A stretch of DNA of 64,000 bases from Neisseria sicca (GCF_017753665.1 NZ_CP072524.1:620001-684000), one strand, 5' to 3'. Numbered from the stretch's first letter, positions 50,621 to 59,558 are shown. Program-made: numbers and translations. The notes: a model not told the origin generated them from the letters alone.

Positions 50621-51059
50621 GAGACCTTTGCAAAATTCTCCAAATCTCCTAAACTCCCACTAAGACATTTAGGGGATTTTCTATGAGCATCTTCTTCCGG
50701 CAAACCGCACAAGCCATGATTGCCCAACATATCGACTGTTTCCGACTGTTAAAGTTGGAGCAGATGATTGATTGGTAACCGATCGAGCAATACCTGAATC
50801 GACAAAAAAACGTTATCTCCGAGACCATCGCGGCCGTCCCGCCTATACCCTGTTGTCCGCATTCAAAGCCGTCCTGCTCGGACAACGGAAAACAGCCGAA
50901 AATCTGTGTTGGAATTTTAACTGTTGGGTAAAAAGGGTTATAGTGGATTAAATTTAAATCAGGACAAGGCGACGAAGCCGCAGACAGTACAAATAGTACG
51001 GCAAGGCGAGACAACGCCGTACTGGTTTAAATTTAATCTACTATATTTCGCAAAGGTCT
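50621..51059 (+). pseudogene. IS1106-type relic, copy 3, with an inserted Correia repeat
   Basis: Left end GAGACCTTTGCAAAATTCTCC at 50621; then MSIFFRQTAQAMIAQHIDCF from 50683, with an in-frame stop after QMIDW, a frameshift, and only about the first 70 codons left (to about 50887). A short transposon-end fragment (GCAAAGGTCTT) remains at about 51050-51059. A Correia repeat occupies 50939-51045 inside the relic. Plus-strand orientation, opposite to copies 1 and 2. Confidence 0.85.
50939..51045. repeat. Correia repeat (107 bp) inside the IS1106 relic
   Basis: TATAGTGGATTAAATTTAAA to TTTAAATTTAATCTACTATA; the right end has one substitution (ATCTACTATA for ATCCACTATA). Confidence 0.93.
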
Positions 51060-51079
51060 TGGCTATTCTTGAAAATACC

Positions 51080-51117
51080 AGGTCGTCTGAAACGCTATTT
51101 GAGATTTCAGACGACCC
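51080..51117. terminator. Uptake-sequence hairpin terminator of hemA
   Basis: AGGTCGTCTGAAA and TTTCAGACGACCCT pair around a short loop just beyond the hemA stop. Confidence 0.75.
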
Positions 51118-51132
51118 TTATATTTTATAGCT

Positions 51133-52386
51133 TCAATCATTTTTGTCTAAATGATAAATTTGGGCAACAGCCTCTACAAGATCACTGTCGGTTGAGCCTG
51201 CTTTATTGAGAGTTCGGGTAGGGGAATGGAGCAGTTTGTTGGTCAATTGGATAGAGAGGCGTTCAAGGACTTCTTCGGGGGATGTACCTTTCGCCAGTTG
51301 CTTCATTGCATTTTCCAGCACTTGTCTGCGGGCGCGTTCGCCCTCATCGCGAAGTGCGCGGATAAGCGGAACGCTTTGGCGGCTTTTTTGTTGTTGGATA
51401 AATTCGCCGACTTTTTCTTCAACCATGGCTTCGGCGGCCGCGGCGGCTTTTTGCCGTGATTCTTTACCGCTTTGGACGATGTTCATCATATCGTCGACGG
51501 TATAAAGATAGGCATCTCCAAGTTCGCCCACTTCTGCTTCGATGTCTCTGGGGACGGCCAAATCCAATAGGAAAACAGGCATGTTATGGCGTTGTTTCAA
51601 AGCGCGTTCAACCATGCCTTTGCCGACCAATGGCAGCTGGCTGGCAGTTGAAGAAACGACGACATCGTATTCGTGCAAAATTTCAGGTAGGTCGGTCAGC
51701 AGGCGAGGTTCTGCAGTAATACCGAGTTTGTCGCACAATTCTTGCGCACGGGGCAGGGTACGGTTGGCGACGGTAATCAGTTTGGGGTTTTTCGCGGCAA
51801 AGTAGGTAGCCACCAATTCAATCATTTCGCCTGCGCCAATAAATAAAACATTCAAATCGGCAATATCGGGGAAAATTTGTTCCGCCATTTTGACCGAGGC
51901 GGATGCCATAGATACGGAATTTTCACCGACGGCGGTATCGGTACGGATTTCTTTGGCTACTGAGAAGGTTTTTTGGAACAGCGCATTGAGATGTGAATTG
52001 ATGCTTTCCTGCTCTTGGGCGATACGGACGGCATCTTTGATTTGCCCGAGGATTTGCGGTTCCCCCAATACCATGGAATCCAGCCCGCAGGCTACGCGGA
52101 AGGCGTGTCGGATGGTTTCGTTGTTGTCTAAAGTGTAGAGATAAGGACGGATTTCTTCGATAGGGAGATTATGATATTCGGCGAGCCATTCAATAATCCG
52201 CTCGGTATCGCCGACGCAATAAAGCTCGGTACGGTTGCAGGTGGACAGAATGACGGCTTCGTCAGCAGCCGGACTGTGTGCCAAAGCACGAACGGCATCG
52301 GGGAGATGCTCGGCGGCGAATGCTAATTTTTCGCGTATGCTCAGGGGCGCAGTTTGATGGTTGAGTCCGACGGCGGTGAGTTGCAT
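51133..52386 (-). CDS. hemA: Glutamyl-tRNA reductase
   Basis: 417 residues. Reduces glutamyl-tRNA to glutamate-1-semialdehyde, the first step of haem synthesis. The N terminus shows GLNHQTAPLSIREKLAF, the catalytic Cys is in VILSTCNRTELYC (near residue 50), then RVACGLDSMVLGEPQILGQIKDA, and the NADPH domain begins LNVLFIGAGEMIELVA (about 174). The C-terminal dimerisation helix ends at residue 417. Single gene on the minus strand with a host-dialect hairpin behind it. Confidence 0.97.
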   Translation of the reverse strand: MQLTAVGLNHQTAPLSIREKLAFAAEHLPDAVRALAHSPAADEAVILSTCNRTELYCVGDTERIIEWLAEYHNLPIEEIRPYLYTLDNNETIRHAFRVACGLDSMVLGEPQILGQIKDAVRIAQEQESINSHLNALFQKTFSVAKEIRTDTAVGENSVSMASASVKMAEQIFPDIADLNVLFIGAGEMIELVATYFAAKNPKLITVANRTLPRAQELCDKLGITAEPRLLTDLPEILHEYDVVVSSTASQLPLVGKGMVERALKQRHNMPVFLLDLAVPRDIEAEVGELGDAYLYTVDDMMNIVQSGKESRQKAAAAAEAMVEEKVGEFIQQQKSRQSVPLIRALRDEGERARRQVLENAMKQLAKGTSPEEVLERLSIQLTNKLLHSPTRTLNKAGSTDSDLVEAVAQIYHLDKND

Positions 52387-52483
52387 GGGGAGGGTGTTTT
52401 GCGGAATGGTGTGTGTCGGGCGGTATTATAGCCCAATTCAGGTATGAAATGAACGGATAAAGAGGAGCGGATAGGTGGCGATC

Positions 52484-52531
52484 GTCTGAAATTTTATGTG
52501 TCAGCGGTTTTAAGTTTTCAGACGACCTGTT
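52484..52531. terminator. Imperfect uptake-sequence hairpin
   Basis: CGATCGTCTGAAATTTT and GTTTTCAGACGACCTG with a loop of about 20 nt. It lies downstream of the spermidine-synthase-like gene. Confidence 0.55.
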
Positions 52532-52535
52532 CATC

Positions 52536-53327
52536 TCACAGATAAAAATGTTTGCCGTTGTTCGGGTTGCTTGCTTTCAAATCGTTCAACATCCGTTTGA
52601 AATCCAAGTCGTATTGTCCGCTTAATTTTTCCGCGCGTTTTTTCAGCTTGTCGAGGTTTTGTTCTTTCGGGCTGCTTTGAAATGCCATTACTGCCATATT
52701 GCCGTGGCTTTCGGCGGGCAGTTCCAACACGCGGCCTTCGAAGACGTTGAGCAGGCGTTCGACGAAGCGTTGGTAGCGTTTGTCGCCGCTCCACCAGTTG
52801 GTCACGAACACGCCGTCGGGCGAGAGGGCGCTGCGACAGTCTTGGAAGAAGGGTTCCTCCACCAGCGCATCGATGATTTGTTCGCCGTCGAAGCCGTCCA
52901 CCAAAATCACGTCGGTATTGTGGCGGAACACTTTGATGTATTCCGCGCCGTCCGCTTCGACGATTTCGAAGTTTTCCCCTTCAAACGGCAACTCGAACAG
53001 GCTGCGTGCGACGGCGATGACCTGCGGGTTGATGTCCACGGCGGTTTGCTTGGTGTCGGGTAAATAACTATCTATCCAACGAGCGAACGAGCCGCCGCCC
53101 AAACCGATTTGGGTGATGTGTTTCGGCTTTTCTTCAGCAAACAGAAGCCAGCCCATCATTGCGCGACTGTACGACAAAACCAGTTCGGCGGGATGGTCGA
53201 GGTTCATCGAGCTTTGGATGGTGTCGCTGCCCAGATGTAACGAGCGGATGTTGCCTTCTTCAGAAATGCCGACTTCGGGCAGGTCGGACTTGGCGGGGCG
53301 CAGGCGGCGGTAGGGGTGTCGTGGCAT
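52536..53327 (-). CDS. Spermidine synthase-like Rossmann protein
   Basis: 263 residues. The SAM/dcSAM-binding motif is ITQIGLGGGSFARWIDSYLP (about residues 72-91), followed by TAVDINPQVIAVA, the acidic EADGAEYI and the proton-acceptor region DVILVDGFDGEQI (about 137-149). The N-terminal beta domain of true polyamine synthases is short. This family includes many spermidine-synthase homologues of unknown substrate, so the activity may be aminopropyl transfer or methylation. Single gene. The start follows no strong ribosome site. Confidence 0.8.
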   Translation of the reverse strand: MPRHPYRRLRPAKSDLPEVGISEEGNIRSLHLGSDTIQSSMNLDHPAELVLSYSRAMMGWLLFAEEKPKHITQIGLGGGSFARWIDSYLPDTKQTAVDINPQVIAVARSLFELPFEGENFEIVEADGAEYIKVFRHNTDVILVDGFDGEQIIDALVEEPFFQDCRSALSPDGVFVTNWWSGDKRYQRFVERLLNVFEGRVLELPAESHGNMAVMAFQSSPKEQNLDKLKKRAEKLSGQYDLDFKRMLNDLKASNPNNGKHFYL

Positions 53328-53370
53328 GGTGTAGGACGGATGGAGGGGAAAGGGAAGTATTTTATCAGAG

Positions 53371-53415
53371 TGTCGTCTGAAATGCTTTTTGTGCGGTTGT
53401 TTTTCAGACGACCTG
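53371..53415. terminator. Uptake-sequence inverted pair
   Basis: GTGTCGTCTGAAATGC and TTTTTCAGACGACCTGG flank a loop of about 16 nt between the spermidine-synthase-like gene start and the tRNA genes. Both flanking genes start or lie on either side, so it is more likely an uptake site than a terminator. Confidence 0.45.
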
Positions 53416-53530
53416 GCGGTTATACGTCTGAGTGGCTTGGTTTATATATGGGGTAATCATTACGCCTGAAATAAATTTCTTTTTAAATCAGATATTTTTT
53501 ATAAAAATTTACTTTGTTGGCAACAAGTTC

Positions 53531-53559
53531 TTGCCAAGCGGGGCAGTTAACGGCATAAT
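53531..53559 (+). promoter_or_regulatory. Promoter of the tRNA-Thr pair
   Basis: TTGCCA (53531-53536), a 17-nt spacer, then CATAAT (53554-53559), ending 11 nt before the first tRNA. A strong sigma-70-like match. Confidence 0.65.
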
Positions 53560-53570
53560 TCGGCTTCTTT

Positions 53571-53646
53571 GCCGGTATAGCTCAGTTGGTAGAGCACCTG
53601 ACTTGTAATCAGGGGGTCCCGAGTTCGACTCTTGGTGCCGGCACCA
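53571..53646 (+). tRNA. tRNA-Thr (anticodon TGT)
   Basis: 76 nt including the encoded CCA. Acceptor stem GCCGGTA / TGCCGGC, D-loop AGCTCAGTTGGTAGAGC, anticodon arm CTGACTTGTAATCAG with TGT in the loop, and T-arm GGGGTCCCGAGTTCGACTCTTG. Identical to the next copy, and both share one promoter. Confidence 0.97.
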
Positions 53647-53682
53647 GTTTATCACTGAAGGTGCCGCAAGGTATTTCAGTAA

Positions 53683-53758
53683 GCCGGTATAGCTCAGTTG
53701 GTAGAGCACCTGACTTGTAATCAGGGGGTCCCGAGTTCGACTCTTGGTGCCGGCACCA
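53683..53758 (+). tRNA. tRNA-Thr (anticodon TGT), second copy
   Basis: Identical to 53571-53646, separated by 36 nt. The spacer is short and without a promoter, so it is co-transcribed with the first. No integrase or attachment-like repeat follows. Confidence 0.97.
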
Positions 53759-53904
53759 ATCAAACAGCCCGATTGTGAAAGCAGTTGGGCTGTTTTGCGT
53801 TTGCCGTTCGGACGGTAGCGGTATGGTGGCAGGGCGGCGGGCATTTCACTATAATAGCCCGTTTCCATTTAAAAGGTCGTCTGAAAAAGGCGGAACACAT
53901 TCCA

Positions 53905-54693
53905 ATGATTACTGTGAACACACTGCAAAAGATGAAGGCGGAAGGCGAAAAAATCGCCATGCTGACCGCCTATGAATCCAGCTTTGCCGCGTTAATGGAC
54001 CATGCCGGCGTCGATGTTTTGCTGGTGGGCGATTCCTTGGGTATGACCGTGCAGGGACGCAAATCCACGTTGCCCGTCAGCTTGCGTGATATGTGTTACC
54101 ACACTGAAAATGTCGCGCGCGGTACGGAAAACGCGATGATTGTCAGCGACTTGCCTTTTGGTGCGTATCAGCAGAGTAAAGAACAGGCGTTTGCCGCCGC
54201 TGCCGAACTGATGGCGGCGGGCGCGCATATAGTCAAACTCGAAGGTGGCGTTTGGATGGCGGAAACCACCGAATTCCTGCAAATGCGCGGCATTCCCGTC
54301 TGCGCCCATATCGGCTTGACCCCGCAGTCCGTGTTTGCGTTTGGCGGATATAAAGTGCAAGGGCGAGGCGATAAGGCGGAGGCCTTGTTGGCAGATGCGA
54401 AAGCACATGACCAAGCGGGCGCAGCCATTGTATTGATGGAATGCGTGCCGGCGGAATTGGCGAAAAAAGTAACTGAAACTGTCTCTTGCCCGACCATCGG
54501 TATCGGCGCAGGTGTGGATTGCGACGGACAAGTTTTGGTTATGCACGATATGCTCGGCATTTTCCCGGGGAAAACCGCTAAGTTCGTCAAAAACTTCATG
54601 CAGGGTAAAGACAGCGTCCAAGCTGCCGTTGAAGCCTATGTTCATGAAGTCAAAGCCAAAACCTTCCCCGCTTCAGAACATTCGTTTGCTTGA
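53905..54693 (+). CDS. panB: Ketopantoate hydroxymethyltransferase
   Basis: 263 residues; transfers a hydroxymethyl group to alpha-ketoisovalerate in pantothenate synthesis. The ATG at 53905 begins MITVNTLQKMKAEGEKIAMLTAYE. Family motifs: LLVGDSLGMTVQG (metal-binding Asp), VKLEGG, GIPVCAHIGLTPQS and CPTIGIGAGVDCDGQVLV. A TATAAT at about 53847 is a possible -10. The panC gene follows after a host-dialect terminator, so the two are near each other but not one tight operon. Confidence 0.96.
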   Translation: MITVNTLQKMKAEGEKIAMLTAYESSFAALMDHAGVDVLLVGDSLGMTVQGRKSTLPVSLRDMCYHTENVARGTENAMIVSDLPFGAYQQSKEQAFAAAAELMAAGAHIVKLEGGVWMAETTEFLQMRGIPVCAHIGLTPQSVFAFGGYKVQGRGDKAEALLADAKAHDQAGAAIVLMECVPAELAKKVTETVSCPTIGIGAGVDCDGQVLVMHDMLGIFPGKTAKFVKNFMQGKDSVQAAVEAYVHEVKAKTFPASEHSFA

Positions 54694-54705
54694 TACCCTC
54701 AACTG

Positions 54706-54761
54706 AAAAAGGTCGTCTGAAAAGGTTTTCATCGTGAAAACCGAATTTCAGACGACCTTTG
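54706..54761 (+). terminator. Uptake-sequence hairpin terminator of panB
   Basis: AAAAAGGTCGTCTGAAAA and TTTCAGACGACCTTTG with a secondary stem GGTTTTCA / TGAAAACC in the loop. Confidence 0.85.
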
Positions 54762-54864
54762 TTTGTCCGTGTTCCCAGCGTATAATCGGCGCGTGATTTT
54801 CGGGCTGGCAAAACACAGCGGCTGTGCGCCGCAATCCCGAAAAAGATAAAGGACATTTTCCACC

Positions 54865-55701
54865 ATGCAAATCATTCATACCATTAAAGAATTACGCGAA
54901 TGGCGCAAAAACGCAGGCAGCGTTGCCTTTGTTCCGACTATGGGCAATCTGCACGAAGGCCATCTCGCCCTCGTTCGCGAAGCCAAAAAACGCGCCGACA
55001 ACGTTGTTGTCAGCATATTCGTCAACCGCCTGCAATTCGGGCAGGGCGAGGATTTCGACAAATACCCGCGCACCTTGCAGCAAGACGCCGACAAACTTGC
55101 CAACGAAGGCGTAGCCGTCGTGTTCGCGCCCGACGAAAAAGAGCTGTATCCCAATGTCGAGCAACGTTTCAACGTCGAACCGCCCAACCTTCAAAACGAA
55201 TTGTGCGGCAAATTCCGTCCTGGGCATTTTCGCGGTGTCGCTACTGTCGTGAGCAAACTGTTCAACATCGTCCAACCCGATACCGCCTGTTTCGGCAAAA
55301 AAGACTACCAGCAGTTGGCGATTATCAAAGGCTTTGTCGAAGACCTGAATTTCAATATTGATATCGTTCCTGTCGATACCGGACGCGCCGCCGACGGACT
55401 CGCGCTTTCCAGCCGCAACCAATACCTCAGCGAAGCCGAACGCGCCGAAGCCCCGCGCCTGTACCGCGAATTGCAGCGTGTTGCTGCCGAACTCAAAAAC
55501 GGTAATCTTGATTATGTCGGATTGGAAACGGAAACCGTCCGCCGACTGACCGAGGCAGGCTGGCTAGTCGATTACGTCGAAATCCGCCATGCAGAAAGCC
55601 TCGCCGTCGCACGCACCGGCGACAAAGCCCTTGTCGTCCTCGCCGCCGCCCGCTTGGGAACGACGCGTCTGATTGATAATTTGGAAGTCAGCTTGGCTTG
55701 A
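54865..55701 (+). CDS. panC: Pantothenate synthetase
   Basis: 278 residues; condenses pantoate with beta-alanine using ATP. The nucleotide-binding start VPTMGNLHEGHLALVREAK (about residues 24-42) has the HIGH-like HEGH; then VSIFVNRLQFGQGEDFDKYPRT, GKFRPGHFRGVATVVSKLFNIVQPD, FGKKDYQQL and GLALSSRNQYL. Normal length. The ATG follows AAAGGACATTTTCCACC. Completes pantothenate synthesis with panB upstream. Confidence 0.97.
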   Translation: MQIIHTIKELREWRKNAGSVAFVPTMGNLHEGHLALVREAKKRADNVVVSIFVNRLQFGQGEDFDKYPRTLQQDADKLANEGVAVVFAPDEKELYPNVEQRFNVEPPNLQNELCGKFRPGHFRGVATVVSKLFNIVQPDTACFGKKDYQQLAIIKGFVEDLNFNIDIVPVDTGRAADGLALSSRNQYLSEAERAEAPRLYRELQRVAAELKNGNLDYVGLETETVRRLTEAGWLVDYVEIRHAESLAVARTGDKALVVLAAARLGTTRLIDNLEVSLA

Positions 55702-55712
55702 TTGTTGGCATA

Positions 55713-55757
55713 GAAAAAGGTCGTCTGAAAACCAAATGTGTTTTCAGACGACCTTTT
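55713..55757 (+). terminator. Uptake-sequence hairpin terminator of panC
   Basis: AAAAAGGTCGTCTGAAAACC and GTTTTCAGACGACCTTTTG pair across a short loop. Confidence 0.85.
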
Positions 55758-55848
55758 GTTTGCTTTATCGCTATATTTTGGAATATGGATAGCCGATATT
55801 ATTCGACGAAACTAGATTTTAACAAAATAGATCTTGAGACTTAAAAAG

Positions 55849-55955
55849 TATAGTGGATTAAATTTAAATCAGGACAAGGCGACGAAGCCGCAGACAGTAC
55901 AGATAGTACGGCAAGGCGAGGCAACGCCGTACTGGTTTAAATTTAATCCACTATA
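55849..55955. repeat. Correia repeat (107 bp)
   Basis: TATAGTGGATTAAATTTAAA to TTTAAATTTAATCCACTATA, in the orientation of the copy at 18305. It lies between panC and the end of the minor pilin operon. The gap 55758-55978 holds nothing else recognisable. Confidence 0.95.
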
Positions 55956-55978
55956 AATAAAAGAGCCGATTTAGTCCT

Positions 55979-56470
55979 CTATTTTTTATAACCTACCTGT
56001 TCACAGCCTGTATTGCCGTTTTTGCTTGTTGACTTGGCTTTAGCAGATTCTGCATCGGTACATTTGTAGGCATTGCCCAAACTATCCATCCAAACGGAAA
56101 GTTTGTAATCAGTACCGGTTTTCGGAGTAGCGAAAAGATAATAAGCCCTGCTGTTTTTAGCGTCCTTATTTTTCATTTCACCGCTGAAGTCGTATTTGGC
56201 AGCGACCTCGGGCGCAGCTTTGTAGGCCTTAACCAATCCCGTATCTCCCTCAATTTCATCTTTTATTTTAAGGGTAGGATTTTTGACTAATTCGGTTTTT
56301 AAGGCATTGTTAATAGCAAGCAGTTCCGTATGCGCTTGAGATTGATAGCCGCGTTCGATGTAATGGATATAGGAAGGGTAAGCGATGGTACTGAGGATGC
56401 CGATGATAGCAACGACAATCAGCATCTCAACCAGCGTAAACCCTTGAGATTTAGTGATAGACGTATTCAT
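55979..56470 (-). CDS. pilX: Minor type IV pilin PilX/PilL-like
   Basis: 163 residues. A class III prepilin leader (MNTSITKSQG) is cleaved before the mature FTLVEMLIVVAIIGILSTIAYPSY; the fifth mature residue is Glu. Residues 30-163 form a small globular domain with a C-terminal cysteine pair (YKCTDAE... GNTGCEQ), as in PilE-like pilins. Last gene of the pilH-I-J-K-X operon; 17 nt from the gene upstream. In meningococci PilX promotes aggregation and adhesion, and PilL is the gonococcal counterpart; which applies here is not decidable. Confidence 0.88.
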   Translation of the reverse strand: MNTSITKSQGFTLVEMLIVVAIIGILSTIAYPSYIHYIERGYQSQAHTELLAINNALKTELVKNPTLKIKDEIEGDTGLVKAYKAAPEVAAKYDFSGEMKNKDAKNSRAYYLFATPKTGTDYKLSVWMDSLGNAYKCTDAESAKAKSTSKNGNTGCEQVGYKK

Positions 56471-56487
56471 GATTTTATCTATTTATT

Positions 56488-57066
56488 TTATTCGTTGGCT
56501 ACATAAGATTGTAGTATAACCACCGTATTTTCGTTTTCCCCCCATGCTTTGGCGGTAACGCGGTAAATGGTACGGTTGTCGGTAGAATTGGTGCTTAGGT
56601 ATTCGATGATATAACGCGCATCTTTTTTCGCACCACTATTTACACCTGGATATTTTATTCCGTTAATATCAATGTATTTTGTTTCTTTTTTATTGTCTTC
56701 TCGAATCCATGCTTCATCTTTTGAACTACCACTGACGGTAATTGTTCCTGAAGCAATAGTGTAGGTTCCCGCTGTAACATTAGCAGCTTTACACAATCCT
56801 TCGGCACAATCATCAGTAAATGGTTTTTTACCGTCTTCGATTTCATAAATGTGGTTCTCACCTTCACGCAATGCTGCTTCCGCAAGCGTAGTAGCAAACT
56901 TGTGGTCGGCATCATTAGTACTGATTCGCTGCTCAGTGTTGTAGGACTGGGTCGCGGTAACGACGAGCAGGGCGATGACGATCATGATCATCAGGACAAT
57001 GAATAATGCGAAGCCTTTTTGTGCAGAGGCTTTAGCAGGATGGTTTAAAGTAATCGGTCTGCGCAT
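56488..57066 (-). CDS. pilK: Minor type IV pilus protein PilK (PilX-N domain)
   Basis: 192 residues. The N-terminal leader ends KG before FALFIVLMIMIVIALLVVTATQSY, which lacks Glu at position 5, as is usual for the GspK/PilX-N type. The globular part contains a Cys pair (DDCAEGLC). It forms the tip or initiating complex with PilH, I and J. Its start overlaps the end of pilJ by 22 nt. Confidence 0.88.
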   Translation of the reverse strand: MRRPITLNHPAKASAQKGFALFIVLMIMIVIALLVVTATQSYNTEQRISTNDADHKFATTLAEAALREGENHIYEIEDGKKPFTDDCAEGLCKAANVTAGTYTIASGTITVSGSSKDEAWIREDNKKETKYIDINGIKYPGVNSGAKKDARYIIEYLSTNSTDNRTIYRVTAKAWGENENTVVILQSYVANE

Positions 57067-58019
57067 TTGTTTCCTCCGCGTACAGTCGCGTTGATTCGAT
57101 AGATTTGGACTTCATTTTTATCATTGTTTTTGCCTACATTGATACTGTTACCTCCGTTCAACAGGATCTCGATGGAGGCAGGTGTTTCTTTATTGGAAAA
57201 ATCTTTAGTATATTTGAATTTTTCGTCTTTTTCCTGACTTGTTCCCTGATTTTGTGCATTTCCAGTAGTGGTGGTGGGGGTAGGGGCTGATGCAGCCTCA
57301 CTTCCTTCAAAAGTCTCAGGGCATCCTTCAGTATAAAAGTAATGGATGTCCATATTTTTTATTCCCTTGATCAGCAACTGCGGATTACTCCATGTACCGT
57401 TGTCAGCCAGTTGGAAACGGTACAAACCTTCTTGCCCGTCTACCGTACCAACAGCATAAGCATTTACCTCATGTTTCATGATTGAAATATTGCCAGCTTG
57501 AGAACCATCTGTTTTTAAGAATTTTTTACCATCGGTAATTTGCTCTCCTGGTTTGGTAATATTTGTGCAACTGCTCGCTACTGCTGTTGCCGCGGTTGGT
57601 GATGTGGCATCTATACCATATTGGAAAATCAGTGCTTTACCGCTCTGTGCAAAACCAGTCGCACCTAGAGCATTTGTTTCTCTAACGGCAGGAAGGGTTT
57701 GTCCGTTCTTGAGCGTGAAGAACTCTTGGGAACCAAAGTCTTCAATAACAGCTTTAGCATCATATGCCGACATATTGAAACAGCCGAAGTTTCCCGCCAT
57801 ACGGGCATCACGTACGATCTGATTAGATGCGTTACGCAAATCCTGCTGAACATTTAAGCGCGCTGTGGCAGCAGTATTCAAACTGCGTGCAGTGAAATAG
57901 CCTGAGCTGACGGCCAGCAGGACTATCATGCTTAATGCGCTTGCCACAAGGAATTCAATCAGGCTGAAGCCTTGCATACCTGCTTTTACCGGAATGTGTG
58001 GGCGGTTTTTATTATTCAT
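57045..58019 (-). CDS. pilJ: Minor type IV pilus protein PilJ (PilW-like)
   Basis: 324 residues, the largest minor pilin. Leader ending QG then FSLIEFLVASALSMIVLLAVSSGYFTARS with Glu at mature position 5. The rest is a long beta-rich domain with several cysteines. GspJ/PilW type. The ATG overlaps the pilI stop (TAATG). Together with PilH, I and K it is required to prime pilus assembly. Confidence 0.9.
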   Translation of the reverse strand: MNNKNRPHIPVKAGMQGFSLIEFLVASALSMIVLLAVSSGYFTARSLNTAATARLNVQQDLRNASNQIVRDARMAGNFGCFNMSAYDAKAVIEDFGSQEFFTLKNGQTLPAVRETNALGATGFAQSGKALIFQYGIDATSPTAATAVASSCTNITKPGEQITDGKKFLKTDGSQAGNISIMKHEVNAYAVGTVDGQEGLYRFQLADNGTWSNPQLLIKGIKNMDIHYFYTEGCPETFEGSEAASAPTPTTTTGNAQNQGTSQEKDEKFKYTKDFSNKETPASIEILLNGGNSINVGKNNDKNEVQIYRINATVRGGNKCADRLL

Positions 58020-58696
58020 TATCTTTCCCTTACGCGTACTTGGTAGGTGTAAACAATAGAGTCTTCGTGTCTTTTTATGCCGCTTGCTGCTTTGTCGCTT
58101 TCTGCATCTTTAAGCCATAACACTTTAATAACAGTATCAGCATCTGCCTTTTTGTCACAATGAGAATTAAATGATCCATCATAAGTAGGTTCTTTATTAG
58201 AACTGTCTTGGCAGATTTCATAATGAAATTCGGATTCAGGTAAAGCAGCACGCAAGGCTTGATCGAATTGTGCGATTTGTGCTTTTGCTAAACTTTTTTT
58301 GCTCATGCTGGTTGTGGGATCTAATTTTTCGTTTTTGGGATTATCACTAGAGCCGGCAGTAATGTAGTCATCAATGTATGTTTTACAAAATCCACGCTGA
58401 CTATTGTTACGAGTGCATTCTTCCAGCCTTGGATTAATCAGCATACCTTCAACTAAGTTTTGAGTGAGCTGGGATACGATGGTTTGCCCTTCCGCTTCGC
58501 GTACGCTGGAAACGGTACGCAACTGGATGGCGAGCAGGGCGAGTACGCCGATTGCGAGGATGAACATGGCCACCAAGACTTCAATTAAAGTCATACCTGC
58601 TTGGTTAGGTTTGTAAAAATCTGAATAACGGGTTTTGGCGAAACTCGCTTTGCTCGTTTTCAGACGACCTTTTGTATGTAATGTTATGTATTTCAT
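58019..58696 (-). CDS. pilI: Minor type IV pilus protein PilI (PilV-like)
   Basis: 225 residues. The mature pilin begins MTLIEVLVAMFILAIGVLALLAIQLRT after a Gly. The leader is unusually long, about 34 residues, and contains GRLKT, encoded by an exact uptake sequence (58659-58670). No start codon nearer the cleavage site was found. The ribosome site before the ATG is weak. GspI/PilV-type protein acting with PilH, J and K. It starts 12 nt after the pilH stop. Confidence 0.87.
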   Translation of the reverse strand: MKYITLHTKGRLKTSKASFAKTRYSDFYKPNQAGMTLIEVLVAMFILAIGVLALLAIQLRTVSSVREAEGQTIVSQLTQNLVEGMLINPRLEECTRNNSQRGFCKTYIDDYITAGSSDNPKNEKLDPTTSMSKKSLAKAQIAQFDQALRAALPESEFHYEICQDSSNKEPTYDGSFNSHCDKKADADTVIKVLWLKDAESDKAASGIKRHEDSIVYTYQVRVRER

Positions 58697-58708
58697 AGGA
58701 TGGTATTT

Positions 58709-59401
58709 TTATTTTTTGGGTTCGGGACTTTGAGATTCTGAATATTGGCAAAGGGGGCGCGAATCTGATTTGGCGCAGATTTCGACGCGACCACTGCTGT
58801 CGATAAGGACGATACTGGCGCGGGATTTTTTGGTTTCTTCGGTCGTTGCGGCTTTATCAGTCATACTAATCTTGATATAACCGTCGGCGTATTTGAAAGT
58901 CGTTGATTTATCGAGTGTTTTAGAGGTGGTATAGCCGAATGTGCCGTTGGGCATAAATGACCAAAATACGGCCTCACCGTCATCGGCATTATCTTTTCCA
59001 AATGCGACGTGTTGGAATGTATGGGAAACTTTGGCAGGGTCGGTACCATTGAGGACTATGGAGCGCAGGGAGATATCGCTTGTGTCATTCTTATAGGCTT
59101 TGTCTCGGTTTTTATCGGCATAGGCGAGCAGGCCGCTGCTTTTTTGGCTGTTGTCGCATGTACCGTCAGCCAGACCGTGTTTTCTAATTTTTACGGGACA
59201 GACATAGACAGGGAGATTGAGACGGACTGCTTCGGCTCGTGCGAAACGCAAGAGGTTTGCCACCTGCTCTGCCTGACTGGCAGCGCGGCGGGAGGCAATC
59301 CATTCGCTCATATTGGGAAGGGCGATAGTGGCCATGATGGCGGTAATAGCAATCACGACCAACAATTCGATTAAGGTAAAACCTTTTTGTTGTGCGTACA
59401 T
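58709..59401 (-). CDS. pilH: Minor type IV pilus protein PilH (FimT/GspH-like)
   Basis: 230 residues. Short leader MYAQQKG, then FTLIELLVVIAITAIMATIALPNMSEWIASRR with Glu at position 5 and the GspH/FimT-type continuation ASQAEQVANLLRFARAEAVRLNLPVYVCPV. The C-terminal half is a beta domain with conserved cysteines. First gene of the minor pilin operon, directly downstream of dnaB on the same strand, the arrangement known from meningococci and gonococci. Confidence 0.9.
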   Translation of the reverse strand: MYAQQKGFTLIELLVVIAITAIMATIALPNMSEWIASRRAASQAEQVANLLRFARAEAVRLNLPVYVCPVKIRKHGLADGTCDNSQKSSGLLAYADKNRDKAYKNDTSDISLRSIVLNGTDPAKVSHTFQHVAFGKDNADDGEAVFWSFMPNGTFGYTTSKTLDKSTTFKYADGYIKISMTDKAATTEETKKSRASIVLIDSSGRVEICAKSDSRPLCQYSESQSPEPKK

Positions 59402-59558
59402 GAGTGGTAAAAACGTCTAGAGTTAAGTAATGTGTTTTATCATCCGGCTTAGAATGTTTTTATCGCCGGTAATTATGCGGTTTGGCTCATTCTAAACGAT
59501 ATTGGGATGAATTGCCTAATAAAATATGAAATTTGCTTGGTTTTTAGGCTGATTTGTC

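Noticed and set aside
53571..53758. The tRNA-Thr pair as a prophage or island attachment site
   Set aside because: No integrase nearby and no partial tRNA repeat found elsewhere in the window.
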